A DNA stretch of 64,000 nucleotides from Chrysoperla carnea (Eukaryota; Arthropoda; Insecta; Neuroptera; Chrysopidae), in NCBI RefSeq assembly GCF_905475395.1, contig NC_058338.1, positions 2,915,001-2,979,000 of the forward strand. Direction: 5' to 3'. Position 1 is the first letter of the stretch. The number at the start of each line of letters is the position of its first letter. A program made the translations under genes and the position numbers. Shown one piece after another: positions 32,740 through 43,654 of the stretch. The notes under the pieces were generated by a model. That model saw only the letters and a program-made list of their open reading frames with translations. It did not search any database and was not told where the DNA came from.

Positions 32740-33429
32740 AATATTTACTGTTTTGTGTATTTATTTCATTTATTGTTAATCCAGAAAGTTGCGGGAAGGT
32801 TAATTAATAGGCTTTTGTCCTCGAAAGAATCGAATTTCGCAAAATAACGGATCGAAAAACCAGATCTCTCTAAAAGAAGGACGAATGCTTAATCAGTTAT
32901 GCTGCAGCTGTCACACTGCGTTCGACGCTTAAGTAAGTATAATGCTATTATGAAATTTAATGCAAGCGTTGTCTATGATGCGTCCCTGCGTGTACTGCAG
33001 CTGCAGCTGCAATCACAATCAAGGGCTAATTAAGTGATTTATTTTGATTGTTTATGTGATAGTTTACGAGCATTTTAAGACATCAGGTTCCCCGATTTTT
33101 GTTAGTTTTTCTGGGTATGGAACCCAAAACTCGCATTTGAAACATAGCTAAGAACACTCCATTAAATTACCGATCAAACGAAACAAAAAAATCAAAATCG
33201 GTTTATGCGTTTAGGCATAGACAGGCACACACACATAGCGGTCAAACTTATAACAACCCTTTTTTTAGTTCGGGGGTTAAAAATGCCCCATCCCGTATAC
33301 ATTTCAGATCAGAGAAAAATTTTTGAAAACGCTTCGTAATAATTTTGTTTATTTAAATAAAAATCTAATGGAATACTTAATTTACAGGAATCAAAATAGA
33401 GATATCACTTTTCCATAATTTTCCACAAT
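32740..33429. other. Spacer with dispersed repeat family A (33085-33285)
   Basis: It contains 'cttgaaacatagctaagaac'-type sequence, 'attaaattacc', 'aaaatcaaaatcggtttat', 'gcgtttaggc', 'acatagcggtcaaacttata' and 'ttagttcgggggttaa'. These are hallmarks of family A. A CTGCAG-rich patch (32900-33020) is also present. No gene is seen. Confidence 0.6.
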
Positions 33430-33774
33430 TTAATTTCCAATTTTCTTTCGTTCGACTACTTTAATAGTTGTTTTAGGATCAAATTGTTTTGGTTTTAATG
33501 GCTCTTGAATATTAATTTTAGGTTTGGTTGTTTCAATCGTTATTTCTCGATTATTGATTTCATTGGATGAATTTGGAACGATTAATGGTACAATCTGTAT
33601 TCCCATAACTTCTGTATCATGTTTTCCAATTGTTTTTTTTAAATAATCTTTTTTACGATGTTCTGAACTTTCTTTTGTTAATTTGGTTAAAAACTGTTCA
33701 CGGCTATCTTCTCCCCATGCACGTGACGATTTCCGTGAACTTACTCTCTGTTTTATCCGCAACACAGACGACAT
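33430..33774 (-). CDS. Unrecognised 114-residue protein
   Basis: It is a single open frame with ATG at 33774 and an AATAAA (minus strand) at 33348-33353, ~77 bases past the stop. The protein is basic and polar (MSSVLRIKQRVSSRKSSRAW...), with a Lys/Glu-rich middle (EQFLTKLTKESSEHRKKDYL) and an Ile/Pro/Thr-rich end (IETTKPKINIQEPLKPKQF). There is no membrane segment. The Arg/Ser-rich, acid-poor N-terminus could be a mitochondrial targeting sequence, but this is a guess. Codon use is AT-rich like its neighbours and the frame is clean, so I think it is a real host gene. I do not recognise the family. It lies downstream of the 34421-35074 gene on the same strand. It may have 5' exons I cannot place. 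Confidence 0.55.
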   Translation of the reverse strand: MSSVLRIKQRVSSRKSSRAWGEDSREQFLTKLTKESSEHRKKDYLKKTIGKHDTEVMGIQIVPLIVPNSSNEINNREITIETTKPKINIQEPLKPKQFDPKTTIKVVERKKIGN

Positions 33775-33979
33775 ATGTTTTTCTATAATATTATGGAAAT
33801 GAATTTAATTAGACATATAGAAAAAAATACGCCATGCAGGCGTTGCGTAAACTGAGCGAAATTTCCACTGAAGAATAAATATTCTATTAAAATGAAAATA
33901 ATAATTGGCAAATTGAGTTTAATTGTTGAAATACCCTGTATGGAAAGTGTTTAAATAAGTGAAATTTACAAAATTTAAA

Positions 33980-34306
33980 AAAACTCCGGCAAATCTGGTA
34001 CGGAACTCTAAGCCCGCTCTTGAAACATATCTAAGAAGACTCTCCATTAAACTATCTTTTTCCTTAAAGCCTTTTACAAACTGAACCGATTTGAAGAGCT
34101 CTTTTTTCAGTTGTTTCGGGTATGGACCCCTAACCTCGCACTTGAAACGTAGCCAAGAACACTCTCCATTAAATTACCTTTCATATGAAACAAAAAAATC
34201 CAAAGTGGTTCATCCGTTTAGGCGCTTTGATGTCACAGACAGACAGATAGATACACACAGATAGCTGTCAAACTTATAACACCCATTTTTTTAGTTCGGG
34301 AGTTAA
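33980..34306 (+). repeat. Dispersed repeat family A, one partial and one full copy
   Basis: The partial unit is at 33980-34060 ('gtacggaactctaa', 'cttgaaacatatctaag'). The full unit is at ~34105-34306 ('gggtatggacccctaac', 'cacttgaaacgtagccaaga', 'ggttcatccgtttaggcgct', 'gtcaaacttataacaccc', 'agttcgggagttaa'). They lie between the two small minus-strand genes. Confidence 0.7.
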
Positions 34307-34420
34307 AAAAACAACGAAATTATGGTGGCCTTTCGACCGCCATTTATTTGGTTTATTGTTTTCGAAAATCTTTTCTAGTCTTATAGAAAATGAACCAAAA
34401 TTTTCACGAGGATGACCTAA

Positions 34421-35074
34421 TTATATTATATTGTACATGCGATTACTTTTCGAAATGGTACTAGGCTGTCGATCATCCAGTTTTGTTGGTCGAACAATTT
34501 TCTTTTTTTTGACACTAAATAATTTATCCATCCAATCTGCCTCTTCGACGTGTCCTCGACCACTTGCACTCATGCCACTAGGACCTGGTTGATTTACATC
34601 TGCAAATTCATTAATTATTGTTTTACTTCTGAACGATGTCCTGCGATCTCTACGAGTACTTGAATACACTTGGATATCTTCTGGATACTTTAATTTTTCT
34701 AATTTGAAATATAGTTTTATTATAACGATGAATTTTTGTTGACTTCGAATTCTAGAAGAATGAGTAAGTCTAAAAAATTCTGGAAATGATCTATGTAAAA
34801 CTTATTAAGCTGTTTGAAGACTGCGTTATTACAATTTTTGAACTCTTCTAGAATTAGAGATTTTATGAAAATTTAACTTTCCCTGGGGAAAGGGAAAACT
34901 TTAGCAGAATCGTGTTGATACACTTAGAAAGTTTTAGAAAAATTATGTTTACCTACTTTCGATATAATAGCTGGAAGGATTTTCTAAGTATACATAATAT
35001 TCTAATAATGCTTTACAAATTCCAGCTGTTAAACTTTCATTTGTAATTGCTGGTAAAACTTCTACGTAAAGCAT
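34421..35074 (-). CDS. Unrecognised 131-residue protein, two exons
   Basis: The exons are 34957-35074 (ATG at 35074, donor gtaggt) and 34421-34698 (acceptor ttcaaattag), joined in phase 1. The N-terminal half looks helical (MLYVEVLPAITNESLTAG, then ICKALLEYYVYLENPSSYY). The C-terminal half is basic and probably disordered (STRRDRRTSFRSK, PGPSGMSASGRG) with a conserved-looking acidic/aromatic patch EEADWMDKLFSV followed by KKKK. There is no signal peptide or membrane helix; the KKKKIVRP stretch could act as a nuclear signal. The splice join keeps the frame and the composition is gene-like, so this is probably real. I do not recognise the family. It lies divergent from the Jupiter-like gene, whose ATG is 1.27 kb away. 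Confidence 0.6.
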
Positions 35075-35387
35075 TGCAGTTTTTTTTCTAAGAGTTTTTT
35101 TTTTATTGATTAAAAAGTGATTTTATATTCCATGTAGAATAAACTTTCAACTTGATAGATTTCCATGTTAGAAGATATTTGAAAATAATGCAACGAGTAG
35201 AAAATTTATTCAAATTAGAAAATACATTTTACAAGAAATTTTGACAAAACTATCCGTCATTTTGCTAGAGTTATGGTTATTATATAAACAAATTATAAAA
35301 AATAATATAGGCATTATTCCAAGATTATTTTTTATTTGTCCTTCGCGCCAGAATTGATAACGGTGTATTTTCATGCTCACGCTTGAC

Positions 35388-35637
35388 TCTCAATTTGACA
35401 TAGACATAGAGAATGGATTTTACCGATATATTCTCTGATGGATTAAGCAATATCATCAAGAAATTGTCCACACTCTAAAGAGAGAAAAAGCGATCGTGTG
35501 GCCAATACCTGTCTCTTTTCTCTAGGCCTGCAGCATAAAAGCTAGGCCTGCAGCTTTGTCTCTCTTATAAATTTCTGCTTTTATTTACAGTACAGCTGTT
35601 ATCAGTCCGCATTCTCTATGTTTATGGAATTTGAGCG
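35388..35637. mobile_element. MITE-like inverted repeat (~250 bp)
   Basis: 'acatagacatagagaatg' near 35398-35414 is mirrored by 'cattctctatgtttatgg' at 35610-35627, and the match continues outwards ('ctcaattt' with 'aatttgag'). The centre has 'ctaggcctgcag' twice within ~25 bases. Confidence 0.65.
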
Positions 35638-35699
35638 CCAAATTAGGTGGCGTAGTCAGTTTAGGCCATGGTGCCATCTGGAAAAAATTACCTTTTTCT

Positions 35700-36167
35700 T
35701 AAAGCCTTTTATAAGCCGATTTTGAAGATCATCGCCAATGTTTTTTAGGGTTCTGTACCCGAACGGACACCCAAACGGATTTCAAACATATATGTTAGCT
35801 ATAGCTAAGAACACTTTCCATGAAACTACCTTTCATACGAAACAAAAAATCAAAATCGGTTCATCCGTTTAGGCGCTATGATGCACAGACAGACACACAT
35901 ACATAGCAACACCCCTTTTTTTAGTAAGCCTTTTATAAGCCAATTTTGAAGATCATCGCCAATATTTTTTCGGGTACGGGACCCTAAAAACGGACTTAAA
36001 ACATAGCTAAGAACACTTTCCATGAAACTACGTTTCATACTAAACAAAAAATCAAAATCGGTTCATCCGTTTAGGCGCTATGATGCACAGACAGACACAC
36101 AGACACACATACATAGTGGTCAAACTTACAACAGCCCCTTTTTATTGTTCGGGGATTAAAGAAACCA
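35700..36167 (+). repeat. Dispersed repeat family A, two tandem copies
   Basis: Both units contain 'aagccttttataagcc', 'gaagatcatcgccaat', 'atagctaagaacactttcca', 'aaaatcggttcatccg' and 'tttaggcgctatgatg'. The period is ~235 bp. The second ends with 'ttgttcggggattaa'. Confidence 0.8.
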
Positions 36168-36341
36168 AATTTGTCGGTTTTTTTTTTTTAATTTTGTAAA
36201 TTTCCTTGTAAAATTATCCTAGCGACAACATAAAATATTGAATTACAAATATTAATTCAAATGTTTCAAGATATTTAGTTGTCAAAACTAAAATAACTAA
36301 TTTTATTTTTAATTTTCTTCAAAAAATTCATCAATCACAAA

Positions 36342-37261
36342 ATGAATACTGAAAATCAAAATAATACAGAACAGGGTAGTGGGGAAGTGATTCTATTCAA
36401 AAATAAGGATGTAACAGATAATAATTCTGAGAAAAACGATAGTGATATATCAATAGGAGTGAAAAATGAAAATGGAGATTTTTTATCTGATCAAAAGTAA
36501 GTATCTATATAAGTTTAAGTTACAAATCAGCCCCTAATTAAGTTACAAATCAGCTTCGATCAGGTAAATAGTGCTTATGGTCATTGAGAGTGAATCGCGT
36601 GATCCTTTTAAGCCAATGATATTCAATTTTATGAGACTTACATTTAATGAAACTTTTTTTAGAATGGAGTCAGATGAACCGATAACACCAACACCGTCTC
36701 CTGTAAATAGTCAACATTCATCAAATAATATACAACGTTCCATTTATAATCCATGCATGGCAGATACACATAGCAGAATTTTCGGTGATAGTGATGACAC
36801 CCCACAACCATCTCCTAGAAAGAATTCTACTGTTACATGTACGTAATTTTTACATACACTACAAATTTAAATTTTACCTTTTCAAATTTCGCGCGTAATT
36901 TGATGAAAACACAGCCGTATGACGTAATAACATGGCGGCTATTAAATGACACTGTCGAAATATGAAAATCAATGTTACTTAGGTACTCCGCAATGCGCTA
37001 TTTGTATTAATCATAATTTGAATTTTCAAGTTAGGGGAAACAGTTCAGATAATACTATACCCGAAACAATAGAAAAAGCACATTTTTATGGGAAAAAAAC
37101 TGGTAAGCTTTTATATTGTAAGAATTGATAAAACTTGTGAAATTTTATACTTTTTGTTTTTCACAGATGGAAATCCGTTAACCGGTGAAGGTTACGACAA
37201 AGATAAGTCACATCAACATGGTAAAATGCCACCTGGAGGCCATTCAACTCCGTTATGGTGA
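36342..37261 (+). CDS. Jupiter/JPT (HN1)-like microtubule-associated protein
   Basis: Jupiter and its vertebrate kin JPT1/JPT2 are small, disordered, phosphorylated proteins; fly Jupiter binds microtubules. Four exons fit splice sites: 36342-36496, 36663-36842, 37035-37102 and 37167-37261 (165 residues). Motifs supporting the call are DTHSRIFGDSDDTPQPSPRK (family SHSRLFG with SP/TP sites) and the C-terminal KMPPGGHSTPLW, like the repeated PPGG-S motif of the family. NPLTGEGY lies just before it. The N-terminal 50 residues are Asn/Glu/Asp-rich and unlike the usual LRPPGGGSS start, so either this is a divergent member or another first exon is used. The donor at 36843 (gtaatt) is chosen over gtacgt four bases earlier because only it keeps the frame. 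AATAAA at 37276. Confidence 0.6.
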
Positions 37262-37530
37262 AGCTTTACCTTAAAAAATAAATGAAATGATGGGAATTAA
37301 TAAAATTTTCTATGGTTTTTTTCTATTAATATAATTAATAAATCTTTATTTTGTTTATGTTCTTAAAAATTTTTTAAAAATAAAAAAAATGCAAAAAATA
37401 TTTACAATAATGATTTATTATGGACTCTAAATACTAAATTGACACTAAATATTCAGCACTTTTTGATTAAAAAGTTACTAATCGCTAACTTAGACTGATT
37501 GCACCCATTTAGTTTATAAAATTGCAGTAT

Positions 37531-37855
37531 AAAAAACTTTTAAGAAAAAGAAAACCGACTTCAAAAGAAAAACTTTTGAAGTCGGCCAAAACAAATTAAT
37601 ATGCACTAAAAAGTAAAAAAATAACGATAATATAATTTAGTTAAAATTATTGTTATTTTTGGAGTCGCTGTCAGCCAAGGAAACAACTCTGACAGAACTG
37701 TTTGCTACATAAGCTTGGCTGACACCGACTCCAAAAATAACAATAATTTTAACTACATTATATTATCGTTATTTTTTTACTTTTTAGTGCATATTAATTT
37801 GTTTTGGAAAAGTTTTTCTTTTGAAGTCGGTTTTCTTTTTGTTAAAAGTTTTTTT
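37531..37855. mobile_element. Foldback MITE (~320 bp), arms ~150 bp
   Basis: The ends 'aagaaaaccgacttcaaaag' (preceded by 'aagaaa') and 'cttttgaagtcggttttctt' are mirrored. The inner arms 'gcactaaaaagtaaaaaaat' and 'atttttttactttttagtgc' also pair, as do 'tatttttggagtcg' and 'cgactccaaaaata'. The left end has a nested mini-hairpin (gacttcaaaag/cttttgaagtc). Confidence 0.85.
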
Positions 37856-38215
37856 TATTTTGTGATTTTTAGTGAACTTAAAGTGCACTAACTAATTTAT
37901 CACTAAAAAAAGAATCATCGAAATCGGTTGGCGTGATTTTGAGTTATTGTGCATACTTAACTCTTGTCGTGCATACTTAATGCAAATTTAAGACTTTTAT
38001 GATTTTCTCATGGATGTCGTTATAAGAACTCAATCAAAATGAAATGGGACTACACGGGAAGCACTAGCTTTCAAATAGATAAAGAATCATCAAAATCGGT
38101 TCACCCAGTCAAAAGTTCTGAGGTAACAAAAAAAAAATACAGTCGAATTGATAACCTCCTCCGTTTTTGTTTGAAGTTGGTTAAAAAGTTGGTCTTCTCG
38201 GAGTTAAATACGGTT
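37856..38215 (+). repeat. Dispersed insect repeat linked to the foldback
   Basis: It carries 'atcatcgaaatcggttgg', 'tttcaaatagataaagaatc', 'aaatcggttcacccag', 'attgataacctcctcc' and 'gaagttggttaaaa'. This is a sequence type I know as a common interspersed repeat near 'gaagtcggtt' ends in insects. The open frame at 38039-38242 is part of it, not a gene. Confidence 0.5.
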
Positions 38216-38501
38216 GGGAAGATAATTTCGCAATTTTTTTAGAATCTTTTAAACTAATAAACATCGATAATTCTTGGATATTTTAAATAATCCGCCTCAA
38301 ATGTTTGTTTTTATCACAGATAGATGTCACTAAATATCAAACATTAACTGTTAAAAATGATATTTGAGGTTAGTTTTTATATTACTCAAATAGCATTGTC
38401 ATTACAATCATCAATTTAAAACACCAAAAGTTTTTGACAAAAGTTTAAGAATTTCTTTTTGTATATTTATTGTAAAATTAGATCGAAAAAATAATTGAAA
38501 A

Positions 38502-41219
38502 ATGAGTTCCATTGGTACTGGGGTACGTAAATATATAATTTACAATAAATTATGATTATAAATTTGAATTTTAATATTTGATGTTTATCTTGTAGTACGA
38601 TTTGTCGGCATCACAATTTTCACCCGATGGTCGTGTATTTCAAGTTGAATATGCTGGAAAAGCTGTTGAAAATAGTAGCACAGTTATTGGTTTACGTGGA
38701 TCGGATGGTGTTGTATTTGCATGTGAAAAATTAGTCACATCAAAATTGTATGAACCGGGTACAAATCAACGTATATTTAATGTTGATCAACATATAGGTT
38801 AGTAAAAATTGTATTTTGCCTTTAAAATCTTGCCCAGATTAAATAATATCAGCCGGTAGATTTATTTTAGAAATAGACGAAAAGTTTTTGAAAAACATTT
38901 TTCATATACAGTAAAACCTCAATAACTCGAACGTCAAGGGAAATGCAAAAAATTTCGAATTAATGAGTTTTCGACTAAATATTTCAATTACAGAAGATTA
39001 GGTTAGGTTAGAGTGGCTGTCCTGGGGTGGGATACACTTAGACCATAGGGTCCGTTGTGATACCGTAAATGGGTTGGCCCATCCCCGGCCACTACTCCAT
39101 GAATCATTTGAAGCTGATTAAGAACATCAGGAGGGCTTTGACGTCGACTGACTTTAGGTCGGAGAGGTCGTTAAAGAGAGGCTGGCTGAAGTAAGTCCAT
39201 CTCCTCATGACAAGAGCTGGGCAGTGACAGAGAAGATGAGACATTGTCTCCTCCTCGTCACCACTGTGACAGCTCCTGTAGTAGTCTTGATACACTGCCA
39301 GGCCTAAGCGTTCAGCATGCTTGCCGCCAAGCCAGTTTCCTGTGATAGCCGCAACAACTTTGCGAACAGAGGCCCTTGGAAGTGATATAAGAACTTCGGA
39401 GCGATTGTACTCAGACCATATCTGTCTTGTAGTACTACAAGTACGTTCTTCCCTCCATCTAAGATTGACCTTTTTCCGAATATCTTCTTTCAGGAGTAAC
39501 TTGCAGTTCGCAAATGGAACTCCCGGGTATTTATTGATGCTTGTATCCGGCAGCATCGTGCCATTTCTGGCGAGCTCGTCGGCTTCACAACTTCTTTACA
39601 GAGAATTAAATTGCTAAAATTTTGTTTTAGAAATGAGCGATTTTCAGGTCATTATATTTTAAAAACTACGACTTAGGGGATTACGGACTTACTGAGAGGT
39701 CTGAGTTATCGAAGTTCTACTGTATTTGAAAAAAATGAGGCATTTAAAATTGAAATTTAATAGTATAGCTCATATTTTTTACGGGATCGGCCATAAACTG
39801 TTCCTATGACGATGCGAATTTAGAATTCCGGACCCGAAAAAGTTATCGGGATTGTTTTTAAAATTTCACTTGTTTTTTTTTTTTTTTACATACTCCCATA
39901 CGAACTGTTTGCACCTGGCCTGATTGTGGACCTTTTGGATAATTTTTCGATTTTTATTACCTCGATTAATACTAAATTTTTATGTATTTTGATGATGATG
40001 TTAGGTATGGCTGTTTCTGGTTTAATATCTGATGCACGACAAATCGTTGATATTGCACGAAAAGAAGCCTCGAATTATCGTTCACAATATGGTGTTAGTA
40101 TACCAGTAAAGTATTTAAACGATCGTGTTAGTATGTACATGCATGCGTACACCTTGTACAGTGCTGTACGACCATATGGATGTAGTGTTGTGCTAGGTAC
40201 CTGTGAAGATGATGGACCTATATTATATATGATGGAACCATCTGGTGTTTCATATGTAAGTATTTACCGTATTCAACAAGCTTTTAATAAATAAATTTCG
40301 ATTTTTGTCCCAATTTCCTAGATCAGTTTTTTGTATTTTTAAAATACGTATTTTCGACTACCAAGTAGTCATCATCAGTAAGAATTAGCTAGTGATTACT
40401 CTTATTATGAATGTTACTCTTTGCTAATTTGGTGGCGGAATGCACTTTGACAGATACTACAATTTGACAGATACTGTGAACAGTATAAATTGTAGACACA
40501 CGAAAGTATCGTTGTGCAGTCCGCCACCAAATTAGCAAAGAGTAACATTCATAATAAGAGTAATCACTAGCTAATTCTTACTGATGATGCCTACTTGGTA
40601 GTCGAAAATACATATTTTAAAAATACTAAAAACTGATCTAGGAAATTGGGGCAAAAATCGAAATTTATTTCGAAATATCCTAGAGTTCTCATTTATTATC
40701 TTCGATAATATTTATAATATGAGACTAGTTGAAGTTAAATTCGATTGAAACTTTACGAAAAAACATGGTTTATCTCGAAAAAATCGCGTTTTCTTCATTC
40801 TTTTTCTTGACTTGTATGACTTGTATTTTTTTTTTTTTAAATAAATGATTTAATTTAGGGCTATCATGGATGTGCTATTGGTAAGGCGAAACAAGCAGCA
40901 AAAACTGAAATTGAAAAGTTAAAATTATCTAAAATGAATTGTCGAGAATTGATCAAAGAAGCAGCACGAATGTAAGTTATTCCAGGAGGAATTTCAATTG
41001 TTTCAATTTAATAATAATTTTGTATTTTTTTTTCTTTTTAGAATATATTTAGTTCATGATGAACTCAAAGATAAAAATTTTGAATTAGAAATGTCATGGG
41101 TATGTAAAGAAACAAAAGGTAAACATGAACGTGTTCCAGAATTATTATTCCAAGAAGCTGAAAAATCTGCCAAAGCTGCTATGGAAGATGATTCCGATTC
41201 TGATACGGAGGATATGTAA
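38502..41219 (+). CDS. PSMA3: Proteasome subunit alpha type-3 (20S core)
   Basis: This is an outer-ring subunit of the 20S proteasome (Drosophila Prosalpha7 type). The exons are 38502-38522, 38596-38797, 40005-40255, 40859-40971 and 41042-41219, all with GT..AG introns, giving 254 residues (human 255). The N-terminus [35 protein letters not shown] is the alpha-subunit signature that gates the pore (shown here only as recognition). Later landmarks are [37 protein letters not shown] and [18 protein letters not shown]. The acidic C-terminal tail [10 protein letters not shown] is typical of alpha-3. A microexon-like first coding exon (7 codons) is followed by a 73-bp intron. Intron 2 carries a LINE fragment and intron 3 a foldback. 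AATAAA signals overlap at 41277-41286. Confidence 0.98.
39000..39595 (-). mobile_element. LINE 3' fragment in PSMA3 intron 2
   Basis: It is a minus-strand copy of the 31889-32450 family. The frame 39104-39556 encodes [31 protein letters not shown] and [20 protein letters not shown]. Near-matching target duplications are ttacagaagatt (38988-38999) and ttacagagaatt (39596-39607). The 3' end abuts TTAGGTTAGGTTAG on the plus strand (38998-39011), i.e. the element ends ctaacctaacctaa. It is antisense to the host gene and 5'-truncated. Confidence 0.88.
40289..40670. mobile_element. Foldback MITE (~380 bp) in PSMA3 intron 3
   Basis: The arms of ~160 bp are near-perfect reverse complements: 'aaataaatttcgatttttg' with 'caaaaatcgaaatttattt', and 'cgactaccaagtagtcatca' with 'tgatgcctacttggtagtcg'. 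In the inner part, 'tactctttgctaatttggtg' pairs with 'caccaaattagcaaagagta'. The loop holds a 'tttgacagatact' direct repeat. It begins 34 bases after exon 3. Confidence 0.9.
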
Positions 41220-42556
41220 ATGTTTTTGATATAAGTTCACAATTTAATTACACTTTTTTGAATAATTACGGATTAAAATAAATAAACACAATTTTTATGA
41301 CAAAATTTAAAAAAAAATTATAAAATTATTTAAACCCTTTATAATAACCCCTTATCCTTATTATCCTGTTATTAGCCCACAATTACAAATGTATCTTGTA
41401 GATCTTTCAGAACACCTGGAAAACTAAGAGGAATGTTGTCAAAGCCGTGCTTTAAATCTTTTTAAAATACAAAACTTCTCTCTCAATGGACCTATAAAAT
41501 TGCGTTGCTAGTTTATACTCATGGCCGAATGAACGATTGGGCGAGTAGGTAACTGTCTAGAAAACCCGTGCGCCCACAAAATAAATTGCTGTCAGTTGAT
41601 GAAATACCTTAGACTTACAAAACAGAACCATCTAGTATCGAGTGCTAGAACTAATGATATAGTACAACCAATAAGCCAGGTTTATGTACAAACAAAATTA
41701 CGTCCATTTTGTTGTTTCTTTCATTTAGTACTAGATGTCAGATTACGTTATTTAGTTGATTTTGTTTTTTCTTAGTTCGTATTTCAACCATAAAAATATC
41801 TTTATTTTAAAAAAGTTTATCGATTCTAATTTTCGTTCTTTTATAAGCCATATTTTCGAAAATTAGAGTTTGAAATTTAAATTCATTTTTCAACTATAAA
41901 GTAAACTCTACAGTAATTAGTTTTTCGAAGATGTAAAATGTTTTAAATTTTGTGGATTAATTCAGAACAAGTCTTACTCATACTTATTTTGCTAAATAAA
42001 TTTTCATAAAATCTCTGATTCAGAAATAGTCTTCTAGGACAACTCAGAATATTTCTTCTGAAAGAATCCCAATCTATTATCATTCTGTCATTAAACGATT
42101 GATTAATAATTTTTATTTGATATTTTCACACTTTTTCAGAGATAGTTTTACTTCACATATTCTTTTTCTGAATTTCAAACTAAATATTCAGATTTATTTT
42201 CACAAGAGATAATATGCCATTTTTTGAAACCAGAAAGTAATTTGTGTGTTCTTGGCATGTTCCAGACTTTCTTTGACACTCGGTATATAATTTTCTTTAA
42301 TAAATATCATCACATATATTCGATTCTAAGAACATAGTAATAACAATAAAGTTATTTGAGAACAATAGACTTTTGTAGCTACCACCAACAGAAGGAGTTA
42401 AAAATAGTTATTTTTTTTAGCCAAGCAGCGGAACAGAGGCAGTAATAAATCAGTTCCTAGGCCGAAAATTGGGTTGGGAATACTCTGAATTCCGATTATG
42501 TGTCTGATTATAAAATGAAATTATGAATTAGTAAAATTTTTTGTCGGTTTTTTGTA

Positions 42557-42745
42557 CAATTTGACGCTGGATATACTTCTATTTTTTTCTGGTAGGTGGA
42601 TTCCTAATTTGACGCTCAAAGCCAGCGTCAATTGTCATCATGAAGTTACATCTTTTAAATTTGACGCTGCACATAGTTCTATTTTTTTCTGCTAGATGAA
42701 AACCTAATGTGTCGCTCATAGCCAGCATCAATCGTCTTAACAATT
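42557..42745 (+). repeat. Two-unit tandem repeat, period ~100 bp
   Basis: Units begin 'atttgacgctggatatactt' (42559) and 'atttgacgctgcacatagtt' (42659). Both contain 'ctatttttttctg' and 'agccagc.tcaat'. Confidence 0.8.
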
Positions 42746-43654
42746 CATGTGAGTTTGTGTGAGTCCAGATCAGAATCCCGACCTTTTTTACGATCTAGAG
42801 ACCCGTCTAACAAACAACCTGAATGATGGGTATTGTATCAAAGTATAAATAAATAAAAAATTAAAATCGGTTTAGTGTCATTTTTATTATCACAAAAGTA
42901 ATAATAATCTTTATTTATTATGTCTTGGTCTCAAACACAAACGCACGCTCATTCAAGCTCCGTCCGTTCGTATATAGTTATCATTATTAAAAGTAGTATA
43001 ATAATAATTAATAAAATAGTGTATGTACTATATGCAAGACATGTGTTTGAACTCATCATAATTTTGTTGAAAGCATATCACTCTGTTTTCATAAATTAAA
43101 TGTCATTTCATTATTTTGACGGAAATCTTACAAAAAAAAGTATATGTATTTCTTTTTCTGTCATTAGGATTAAAAATATTGTTATCAATTAATAAAAGAA
43201 GTACCGAGAATGTCCGAGCATTGCTCGTTATTTCGAGATTAAAGTTTCCCAGATAAAACTACCGTTCATAAAATGAAACCTAGTTAGATCGATTTTTCGC
43301 CTCAAAAATACCCTGCATATTAAATTTCATGAAAAACGTTGGAGCCTTTTCTATACGCATACGAATCAATCTTTTGGTAGCAGTCATTCGCGTACACATC
43401 GAATATAAATTGAATTAGTTTGTTAATATTTATTTTGTTTGAAAATTTTAAGACGATTAGATAACATTTTATACGTGAAGCATACATAAGAGTGTACAGG
43501 CTGTTTTTTTAGATATAGAGAATAATAATAACTAGTTCGAACCGTTCGAAATTCTGCACACGTGGATAAAAACAACTACAATAAATTTCGTGGAAAATTA
43601 GTTAGTTAAAAAACAAAAATTTTGCTGAAATTGTCTATATTAGGAGAACATAGT

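Noticed and set aside
38039-38242. 67-residue plus-strand frame
   Set aside because: It falls in a common interspersed repeat and has no gene-like motif.
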